The translations under genes and the position numbers were made by a program. A stretch of 23,670 nucleotides of DNA from JAICIG01 sp035532215 (lineage in GTDB: Bacteria > Planctomycetota > Planctomycetia > Pirellulales > JAICIG01). Shown here piece by piece: positions 15,945-23,670 of the stretch (within the stretch, counting starts at the first letter, position 1; every line of letters begins with the position of its first letter). Location of the stretch: contig DATKRK010000325.1 in NCBI GenBank assembly GCA_035532215.1, forward strand, positions 1-23,670. The letters run 5' to 3'. The notes under the pieces are model-generated. The model did not search any database. It saw only the letters and a program-made list of their open reading frames with translations, and had not been told where the DNA came from.

Positions 15945-16795
15945 CCGCATTGTACCTTCGACGTCTCGCAAGTCTGGCGATTGCCATCGTCTGCGCATTT
16001 CTGGCCTGGACCGAGACGCATTTGGCCGCCGAGGATCAACCGAACAAAGAGCCTTCGTCGCTGCGCGAGCTGATCGATGCGGCGCTCGACGACGTGCAAA
16101 TCTTCGCCGATGCCGAGACGACTGTCGCCGCTCGGCCGCGAGTCGTGATGCGCTGGGCGAACAACGCCCGCGGCAGCGAGGACGGCGCCACGGTGCTTTA
16201 CATTCACGAGGGCCGGCCGCTGGCGGTGGCCTGCTTCTATCCTTGGGACGGCCAATTGCCCCGCGACTTTTCGGTCCTCGCCCGCGTGCCGATTGTCGCG
16301 CGGTACGGCGGCGCGGTCGTCTGGCATCCGCAGCGAACGGAAGTCGAGCTCGCCGGCATCCCCGCTGCTCCGCCGCCCGAGAGCAACAAGCCCCAGCGAC
16401 TGCGGCAGATGAAATCGCTCGCCGAGCAATTCGGCTCGACGATGCTCGGCTGGCGGGCCGACGACAGCGATCGCGAGGAACTGCGGCTTTTGCCGCGGCC
16501 CCTGTATCGCTATGAAACGACCGGCGGCGAGGTGATCGATGGCGCCGTGTTCGCCTTCGTGATGGGCGCCGATCCCGAATCGCTGCTGTTGATCGAAGCG
16601 ACCAAGCAAGGCGACGCGGCCAAATGGCAATACGCGTTCGTGCGGCGCACGTCCGGCGAGTTGGAAGGCCGGCATCGCGGCCAGACCGTCTGGCACGCCG
16701 ACCGGTTCCCCGCCATGCGCGACGCACAAGGTCCGAATTTCTCCGTCGTCTCGCCGATTCCGCCGGAGTTGTTGCCCGCGAAAGAAGCCCAATGA
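15941..16795 (+). CDS. Secreted planctomycete protein of unknown function (paralog of 1160-2071)
   Basis: ATG 15941 overlaps the M56 stop (ATGA) and has GGAGG at 15929-15933 seven bases upstream, so translation is coupled. The 284-aa product has a signal peptide (LASLAIAIVCAFLAWTETHLAA). It shares landmarks with the protein at 1160: MRWANN (70-75), ELRLLPRPLYRY (180-191), DGAVFAFV (200-207) and GADPESLLLIE (209-219). Spacing between them is also conserved, so the homology is convincing by eye, although I cannot name the family. It lacks the Pro/Lys-rich tail of the other copy. Placement inside a BlaI/M56 operon suggests an exported effector or target of that regulatory circuit (inference). 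Confidence 0.85.
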   Translation: MTALYLRRLASLAIAIVCAFLAWTETHLAAEDQPNKEPSSLRELIDAALDDVQIFADAETTVAARPRVVMRWANNARGSEDGATVLYIHEGRPLAVACFYPWDGQLPRDFSVLARVPIVARYGGAVVWHPQRTEVELAGIPAAPPPESNKPQRLRQMKSLAEQFGSTMLGWRADDSDREELRLLPRPLYRYETTGGEVIDGAVFAFVMGADPESLLLIEATKQGDAAKWQYAFVRRTSGELEGRHRGQTVWHADRFPAMRDAQGPNFSVVSPIPPELLPAKEAQ

Positions 16796-17832
16796 ATCGA
16801 CAAAAGGTCAGTTTCGTTGCCCTCGCCGCAGCCTTGCTCTACGTTCGCCCATTGCTCGCCCAAGTCTCGCCGGGCGATGGCGCTTCCGAGCAGGCGCCCG
16901 CCTCGCCGTTGGCCGAACCCGCGCCCGCACAAACGCCCGGCGCCGACCCGGCCCAGGTTCGCCGGGCTTTGATCGTCTGTGGTTTGCCGGGCGACGCCGA
17001 GCATCGCCAACTGTTCGCCGAGACGATCGAGACGCTCTACGCAGCCTTGGCGGCGCGGCACGGTTTCGCCGCCGAACGGATCGCCGTGCTGTTCAGCGGC
17101 GAAACGAACGACGACGACGGGCCGGCCTTGAAGTCGAACCGCGGCCCGGCGACGAGCGAAGCCCTGGCCGCGGCGGCGGCGGAACTGGCACGGCAAATTC
17201 AGCCGGACGACGCGCTGTGGGTGTTCGTCTTCGGGCACGTTCATTTCGACGGGCGTTCGAGTTGGCTGAATCTGCCCGGGCCCGACATGAACCAGGTCGA
17301 ATTCGGCAAGTTGTTCGCCGGAACGCGTTGCCAGGAGCAGGCGTTCTTTATCACTACGCCAGCCAGCGGGTATTTCATCAAGCCGCTCTCGGCGCCGGGC
17401 CGCATCGTGATTGTCGCCACCGAAGCCGATTTCGAGGTCAACGAAACCATCTTCCCGCACAAGCTAGTCAAGCTGCTCGCCGAGCCGCCGGCCCTGGCCG
17501 AATTCGACGTCGACAGCGATGGCCGGGCCACGCTGCTCGACGCCTATCTCGGCGCCGCCCGCGACACGGCGCAAGACTACGCCGCGGGCGAGTTGCTGGC
17601 GACCGAGCACGCGCTGATCGACGACAACGGCGACGGCCGCGGCACGGAGCTGCAACTTGGTTATCTCAGCGAAGAGCTCGGCGGGCGCCTGCGCGCCGGC
17701 CGCGCCAAGCCGGCGCCGCGGCCGGGCGACGGCGCCGTGGCTCGCCAGATCGCCCTGCCCGTTCCGCTCGCAGCCCCGGCGACTGAAGAGCCCGCGGCGG
17801 AAACGCCGCCGGACGCGGAATCATCCTTCTAA
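16792..17832 (+). CDS. Caspase/C13-like fold protein, probably catalytically inactive, with EF-hand-like motifs
   Basis: ATG 16792 overlaps the previous stop (ATGA). The 346-aa product has a signal peptide (VSFVALAAALLYVRPLLAQ), a Pro/Ala linker, and a caspase-like (C13/legumain-type) core: 'RRALIVCGLPGD', then 'DALWVFVFGHVHFDG' with His149 at the catalytic-His place. The next strand reads 'AFFITTPASGYF' (184-195), where active family members carry the catalytic Cys; here there is Pro190-Ala191. The nearest Cys is 180. It is therefore likely a pseudo-peptidase or uses another mechanism. Two Ca-binding-loop-like stretches follow, DVDSDGRATLLDAY and DDNGDGRGTE, resembling EF-hand or dockerin loops. 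The C-terminus is low-complexity. It is the last gene of the blaI operon. Confidence 0.8.
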   Translation: MNRQKVSFVALAAALLYVRPLLAQVSPGDGASEQAPASPLAEPAPAQTPGADPAQVRRALIVCGLPGDAEHRQLFAETIETLYAALAARHGFAAERIAVLFSGETNDDDGPALKSNRGPATSEALAAAAAELARQIQPDDALWVFVFGHVHFDGRSSWLNLPGPDMNQVEFGKLFAGTRCQEQAFFITTPASGYFIKPLSAPGRIVIVATEADFEVNETIFPHKLVKLLAEPPALAEFDVDSDGRATLLDAYLGAARDTAQDYAAGELLATEHALIDDNGDGRGTELQLGYLSEELGGRLRAGRAKPAPRPGDGAVARQIALPVPLAAPATEEPAAETPPDAESSF

Positions 17833-17878
17833 TTGATTCGGCGAGTCTGCTGACCACGTCAAAGCCGCGAGCGTCGCA

Positions 17879-17929
17879 GTAGACGCGGCATCCTGCCGCG
17901 TGCCAAAGCGGCAAGGATGCCGCTTCTAC
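17879..17929. repeat. REP/BIME-like double hairpin downstream of the caspase-like gene
   Basis: A 51-base element beginning GTAG and ending CTAC. It contains two perfect eight-pair hairpins, ACGCGGCA-TCC-TGCCGCGT and AAGCGGCA-AGGA-TGCCGCTT, in inverted arrangement. It has the same plan as 2597-2653 with different stem sequence. It sits 46 bases after the stop and may also end transcription. The rest of the 17833-18163 gap holds a TTGACG at 17948 and a TATACT at 17961 that are only seven bases apart, so no regular promoter can be named there. Confidence 0.8.
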
Positions 17930-18163
17930 GTGAAAAAAGGCCCCGGCTTGACGGGCGGACTATACTATTACGAGGGGCGCCAACCGCGCCACGTATCGGA
18001 CGGCGCAGCAATTCCCCCCTGACTCGCGTTCGATTGCTCCGGCGGCGATGTTGTGTAGCCCGGTCAGAAGTCGCGTCTGATCGAATCCCTTCCTTCGCGT
18101 TTCCGCCTTGCACTAAACTTGTCCGAGACCTTGAAGCCGCGTCGCTCCGACGCGCCGGAAGCC

Positions 18164-21100
18164 ATGTCGCGCATCGTTGAACTGCCGCCCGATGAAGCCT
18201 TGTATCCCGACGGCGCCAAGCCCGGCGGTTGGTGGCGCGCCGATGAAGAACAGCCGGATCGCGTGATCTGCGAACTGTGCCCTCGGGCCTGCGTGCTGCG
18301 GCCGGGCGATCGAGGCTTCTGCTTCGTGCGCGAAAACCGCGAGGGCAAAATGGTGCTCGGCACCTACGGCCGCAGCACGGGCTTCTGCATCGACCCGATC
18401 GAAAAGAAACCGCTCAATCATTTCTTCCCCGGCACGAGCGTGCTGTCATTCGGCACGGCGGGCTGCAACCTGGGCTGCAAGTTCTGCCAGAACTGGTCGA
18501 TCTCGAAATCGCGCGAGATCGAACAGCTCAGCGAGGAGGCGACGCCCGAGGCCATCGCCGCGGCCGCCCAGCGGCTGGGCTGCCGCAGCGTGGCCTTCAC
18601 CTACAACGACCCGGTCGTGTGGGCCGAGTACGCCATCGACGCCGCACGGGCCTGCCGCGCGGCGGGCGTGAAGACGGTCGCCGTCACGGCCGGCTACATC
18701 AGCCCCGCGGCTCGCGGGCCGTTTTTCGAATTCATCGACGCCGCCAACGTCGACCTCAAGGGCTTCACCGAAGACTTCTACCGGCACGTGACGCTCTCGC
18801 ACCTGGCGCCGGTGCTCGATACGCTGCGCTGGCTGAAGCGCGAGACCGACGTCTGGTTCGAAATCACGAATTTGGTGATCCCGCAAGCGAACGACTCGCT
18901 CGACGAAATCCGCCAGATGTGCCAATGGATCGTCGACGAACTCGGCGCGGACGTGCCGCTGCACTTCACGGCCTTTCATCCCGATTTTCGCATGACCGAC
19001 CGCGGCCGCACGCCGGCCGAAACGCTGCTGGCCGCCCGCGACGTCGCCCGCTCGCTCGGCTTGAACTATGTTTACGTGGGCAACGTCCACGCGCCGCGGG
19101 ATCAGAGCACGTTCTGCCCGCAATGCGGCGGATTGTTGATCGAACGCGATGGTTACGAGATCGGCGCTTACGGCCTGGCCGGCGACCGTTGCGGCCACTG
19201 CCGAACGCCGATCGCCGGCCGCTTCGACGCCTCGCCCGGCCATTGGGGCTCGCGGCGGCAGCCGGTCCGCATCGCCGAGTTTGCGCCGCGCACGCTTCAC
19301 GCTTCGCTGCCTGTCGTCCAACCGAACCAACCTCAACCCGCCACACCGACTTTGCCGATGAACGTTTCCACCCCAAGCGTCCCCAGTTCCGAACTTTCCC
19401 CGGAGCACGAACAGGCCGTGTTGCGCGCCGCCGGCCGCGTGGTGGCCGCGGCCGCGCGCGGCGAACCGCACGCGGCGGGCGAAGAGTTGGCGCCGTTTTC
19501 CGCGCTGATCGTCGGCGGGGCGTTCGTCACGCTCAAGCGCGAAGGCCGCTTGCGAAGCTGCTGCGGCACGCACGGCCAAGGCGTGCCGCTGCCGCAGGCC
19601 ATCGCTCACGCCGCCATGCGCGCGGCGAACGACGATCCGCGGTTCCCGCCGATTTCGCCCACGGAACTGGCCCACCTGGAAATCGAAGTCTCGCTGCTCG
19701 AAGAAGCCCGGCCCGTGCTGGCTCAAGGCGCCGCCAAGCGCGACGCGGTCGTCGTCGGCAAGCACGGCCTGCAAATCGCGCGCGGCGAGGCTCGGGGCTT
19801 GCTGCTGCCGGTGGTGGCCGTCGAACACAAGCTCGACGCCGAGGCGTTCCTGCAACACGTCTGCATGAAAGCGGGCTTGCCGCCGACGGCCTGGAAAGAA
19901 GACGACGTCGCGCTTTCGACTTTCGAAGGCCGGGCCATCGGCGGACGCTTGGCGGAAGTCGTCGAATTCCCCGACGCCGAGCGGCATGCCTTGCCGATCG
20001 CGCCCGCCGACGTCGCCGCGCTGGCCGATTTCGCCCTGAGCAACCTGCAAGCGACCGTCGCCGGCGCCACGCCCAGCTTCTATGCGTTTGGGATGTTCGA
20101 CGGCAACGTGAGCGGGCTGGCCGCCGTGCTGCGCAACGCCGAAGGCGCCGTCTGGCTGCAGGCCAGCAAGGTCTCGCTGCGGCAAGGCATGCCGCTGCAA
20201 GCGACGCTGTTTCGAATCGTCGAAGAACTGGCCCGGTCGCTGCTGGCCCCGTCGCTGCTGGCCGGCGGAGTCGGCGCCGAATGGCTCGCCGGCGCCCGGC
20301 TCGAACTCGTGGTGCTGTACGATCCGGCGATGCACGGCGCCCTGGCGACGCCCGACCTGCGCGGCTTCGATCCGCGGCGCCGCGCGCTGTTGATCCTCGA
20401 AGCGGCGAAGAGCTCGCTGGCCTTCGCCGCCGATCTGGCCGCGGGCGATTTGCTGCGTCGGGCCGCCGAGCAAGTTGCGTTCGCCGAACCCGAAGCGGCC
20501 TCGGTGTTCAGCCTGGCCGCCGTCGCCAACGCGGCCGAAGTTTTCGTTTCGCACGCCCCGCGGCCGCGAGCCGGCGCCACGATTCGTCCGGCCGCGATGG
20601 CCGGCAAGTTCTACCCCGCCGACCGGGCCGCGCTCGATGCCTTGCTCGACGAGTTACTGTCGGGCCCGGCCTGCGCCGCCGGCCCGTGGCGCGCGGCGAT
20701 GGCGCCGCACGCCGGGCTGCGATATTCGGGCCGCGTCGCCGCCGAAACGCTGCGGCGGATCGAGATCCCCGAAACGGTGATCGTGCTCGGCCCCAAGCAC
20801 ACGCCGCACGGCGTCGAATGGGCCGTGGCGCCGCATCGGGCCTGGTCGCTGCCCGGCGGCACTCTGGCGGCCGATCCGGAACTGGCCCAGCGGCTCGCTC
20901 GCGCCATCCCCGGCTTGCAGTTGGACGCGGCCGCGCACGCCGAAGAGCACGCCATCGAAGTCGAACTGCCGTTTCTGCACCGGCTGGCGCCCGAGGCGCG
21001 GGTCGTGGGCATCGCGATCGGCGGCGGCAGCCTGGCTCGCTGCCGGCAATTCGCCGCTGGCTTGGCGGAATGTCTGCGGGGCGAACGCAAGCCGCCGCTG

Positions 21101-21388
21101 TTGCTCGTCTCCAGCGACATGAACCACTTCGCCAGCGACGAAGAGAACCGCCGGCTCGACGAAATCGCGCTCGCCGCGCTGGAAACGCTCGATCCCGAGC
21201 GGCTCTACGAAACCGTCGCCGGGCAGCACATCAGCATGTGCGGCCTTCTGCCCGCCGTGATCGTGCTCGAAACGCTGCGTCGGCTCGGCCAGCTTCATCG
21301 CGCCGAGCGCGTCGCCTACTCCACCAGCGCCGACGCCACCGGCGACCGGCGCCGCGTCGTGGGCTATGCGGGGATGCTGTTTGAGTAG
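18164..21388 (+). CDS. AmmeMemoRadiSam fusion: radical SAM (AmrS) + AMMECR1 (AmrA) + Memo (AmrB)
   Basis: A 1074-aa protein from ATG 18164 (TTG 18119 is an earlier in-frame alternative without better support). Residues 1-380 are the AmrS-type radical SAM enzyme: N-terminal Cys36, 39, 43 and 53, the [4Fe-4S] motif C101-x3-C105-x2-C108, 'ITNLVIPQAND', and a C-terminal Zn-ribbon (CPQC...CGHC). After a Pro-rich linker (about 385-410) comes an AMMECR1 domain (about 412-610) with 'GAFVTLKREGRLRSCCGTHG', where most relatives read LRGCIG. Residues about 620-800 are poorly defined but look like a second, degenerate AMMECR1-type domain. From 806 to the end is a Memo domain with APHAGLRYSG, GPKHTPHG, EEHAIEVELPFLH, SSDMNHF and MCGLLPA, so the metal-ligand residues appear kept. 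These three families are normally separate genes; the pathway product is not settled in my knowledge. The stop codon lies in a repeat. Confidence 0.92.
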   Translation: MSRIVELPPDEALYPDGAKPGGWWRADEEQPDRVICELCPRACVLRPGDRGFCFVRENREGKMVLGTYGRSTGFCIDPIEKKPLNHFFPGTSVLSFGTAGCNLGCKFCQNWSISKSREIEQLSEEATPEAIAAAAQRLGCRSVAFTYNDPVVWAEYAIDAARACRAAGVKTVAVTAGYISPAARGPFFEFIDAANVDLKGFTEDFYRHVTLSHLAPVLDTLRWLKRETDVWFEITNLVIPQANDSLDEIRQMCQWIVDELGADVPLHFTAFHPDFRMTDRGRTPAETLLAARDVARSLGLNYVYVGNVHAPRDQSTFCPQCGGLLIERDGYEIGAYGLAGDRCGHCRTPIAGRFDASPGHWGSRRQPVRIAEFAPRTLHASLPVVQPNQPQPATPTLPMNVSTPSVPSSELSPEHEQAVLRAAGRVVAAAARGEPHAAGEELAPFSALIVGGAFVTLKREGRLRSCCGTHGQGVPLPQAIAHAAMRAANDDPRFPPISPTELAHLEIEVSLLEEARPVLAQGAAKRDAVVVGKHGLQIARGEARGLLLPVVAVEHKLDAEAFLQHVCMKAGLPPTAWKEDDVALSTFEGRAIGGRLAEVVEFPDAERHALPIAPADVAALADFALSNLQATVAGATPSFYAFGMFDGNVSGLAAVLRNAEGAVWLQASKVSLRQGMPLQATLFRIVEELARSLLAPSLLAGGVGAEWLAGARLELVVLYDPAMHGALATPDLRGFDPRRRALLILEAAKSSLAFAADLAAGDLLRRAAEQVAFAEPEAASVFSLAAVANAAEVFVSHAPRPRAGATIRPAAMAGKFYPADRAALDALLDELLSGPACAAGPWRAAMAPHAGLRYSGRVAAETLRRIEIPETVIVLGPKHTPHGVEWAVAPHRAWSLPGGTLAADPELAQRLARAIPGLQLDAAAHAEEHAIEVELPFLHRLAPEARVVGIAIGGGSLARCRQFAAGLAECLRGERKPPLLLVSSDMNHFASDEENRRLDEIALAALETLDPERLYETVAGQHISMCGLLPAVIVLETLRRLGQLHRAERVAYSTSADATGDRRRVVGYAGMLFE

Positions 21389-21462
21389 CAGCGTCGGCTT
21401 TTGCTGAAGCGAAAGAACGTCTTTTGGCTCCAGCAAAAAGCGACAGCGGCTTGCTCGCCTAC
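21385..21462. repeat. Palindromic element overlapping the stop codon of the AmmeMemoRadiSam gene
   Basis: The element runs from GTAG (21385-21388) to CTAC (21459-21462). Inside it, GTCGGCTTTTGCTG (from 21392) pairs with CAGCAAAAAGCGAC (21431-21444) at 12 of 14 positions. The GTAG foot contains the TAG stop of the preceding gene. The T-rich and A-rich arms make a plausible bidirectional terminator. Confidence 0.6.
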
Positions 21463-21493
21463 AGAAATTTGCCAATCCCCCACGGCATCGTGT

Positions 21494-21511
21494 ACTCTAG
21501 AGGATCCCCGG
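21494..21511. other. 18-base match to a pUC-type polylinker
   Basis: ACTCTAGAGGATCCCCGG (adjacent XbaI and BamHI sites) is identical, as I remember it, to the reverse strand of the pUC18/19-type polylinker. Flanking bases then diverge (GTGT before, ACGG after). An AscI-type GGCGCGCC lies at 21531-21538. It may be a cloning or assembly scar or chance. Confidence 0.5.
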
Positions 21512-21615
21512 ACGGCCCGGCAAGCGTAGGGGCGCGCCGGTTTTGATTGTTCCCGCCTTCAGATGCTCGAAGAGTGTTATGAAATCGCCGATTGCGCTCG
21601 GTTGCCTTGTTTTAC

Positions 21616-21769
21616 GTAGCCCAGGCATTTATGCCTGGGATCCGCAAGCCGCCTCCTCCCCTGCCCTGATCGGCGCCTCTCAGGCCGCCGGCGGCGGCCT
21701 GAGAGGCGCCGATCGAGAAAAAAGGGACGCTCGCGATGAACGAGTTCCCAGGCATAAATGCCTGGGCTA
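21616..21769. repeat. Nested inverted repeat with a long perfect hairpin
   Basis: Two exact inverted 24-base copies (21617-21640 and 21746-21769), each itself a palindrome around CCCAGGCAT/ATGCCTGGG, enclose a perfect 22-pair hairpin (arms 21668-21689 and 21693-21714, loop GGC) followed by a run of A residues. The first outer copy has a GTAG foot, the second CTAT. The ORF of the PSD1 gene stays open through the whole structure. The remaining bases of the 21389-21809 gap outside this, the 21385-21462 element and the polylinker-like match show nothing else I can support. Confidence 0.85.
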
Positions 21770-21809
21770 TTTAAAAGGTTTGGCGCCGGAGCCTAGCATC
21801 GCAAGCTCC

Positions 21810-23670
<1,861 letters not shown>

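Noticed and set aside
14259..16727. 822-codon open frame on the minus strand
   Set aside because: Antisense to the M56-WD40 gene and its neighbour, both with clear motifs; the product is low-complexity Arg-rich.
17948..17966. TTGACG and TATACT as a promoter for the AmmeMemoRadiSam gene
   Set aside because: The boxes are only seven bases apart, not compatible with a sigma-70 spacer; neither has a partner at about 17 bases.
18277..21384. 1035-codon plus-strand frame overlapping the AmmeMemoRadiSam gene
   Set aside because: Shifted-frame shadow, extremely Arg-rich, no domain; the real frame carries all cluster and metal ligands.
21668..21722. The 22-pair hairpin with A-run as a simple terminator
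   Set aside because: It sits inside a larger inverted repeat and the A-run follows on the plus strand, so it would not act as a plus-strand intrinsic terminator; on the minus strand there is no gene to end.

Overview
The window is high-GC DNA that looks like a planctomycete (Planctomycetota, probably a Pirellulales-type genome). The evidence is lineage-typical families: a DUF1559 pseudopilin, a PSD1/DUF1549-type protein with planctomycete cytochrome c motifs, an M56 (BlaR1-type) peptidase fused to WD40 repeats, a VWA/glutamine-amidotransferase-fold membrane protein, and many palindromic repeats, two of them inside reading frames. No rRNA, tRNA, CRISPR array, integrase or full insertion sequence was seen.

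Layout. (1) 1-4773, plus strand: the end of an Ala-rich coiled-coil protein, a secreted protein of unknown function, and a VWA/GATase-like membrane protein. This resembles the tail of a planctomycete MoxR/Bat-type cluster. (2) 4795-5838, minus strand: a DUF1559 pseudopilin. (3) 6099-10983, plus strand: a five-gene accessory cluster with visibly lower GC and looser codon use. It holds a membrane-anchored protein with a QW-like motif, a 119-aa cysteine-rich precursor with a double-glycine-type leader, a stand-alone membrane-anchored C39-type cysteine peptidase, and two paralogous LolA-like exported proteins with C-terminal membrane anchors. It has no ABC transporter and is the best candidate for an undescribed system. 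(4) 11045-13215: a methyltransferase overlapping a PIG-V-like membrane glycosyltransferase. (5) 13361-17832: a tightly coupled set of blaI-like repressor, M56-WD40 fusion, a secreted protein paralogous to the one at 1160, and a caspase/C13-fold protein that appears to lack its catalytic cysteine. A palindrome lies inside the presumed blaI promoter. (6) 18164-21388: one long protein joining all three AmmeMemoRadiSam parts (radical SAM, AMMECR1, Memo). (7) 21579/21810 to the end: a PSD1 cytochrome protein running off the window.

Working model for the central cluster (inference): the precursor is exported or membrane-inserted by its hydrophobic N-terminus, the C39 protein cuts after Gly-Gly on the same side of the membrane, and the toroid-like and LolA-like proteins modify, carry or anchor the product.

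Repeats: several palindromic elements share GTAG...CTAC ends, some with paired hairpins, as in REP/BIME elements. One is in frame in the VWA gene, one follows the caspase-like gene, one supplies the stop codon of the AmmeMemoRadiSam gene, and a related nested palindrome lies at the start of the PSD1 gene. An 18-base match to a pUC-type polylinker at 21494-21511 should be checked as a possible assembly or cloning artefact.
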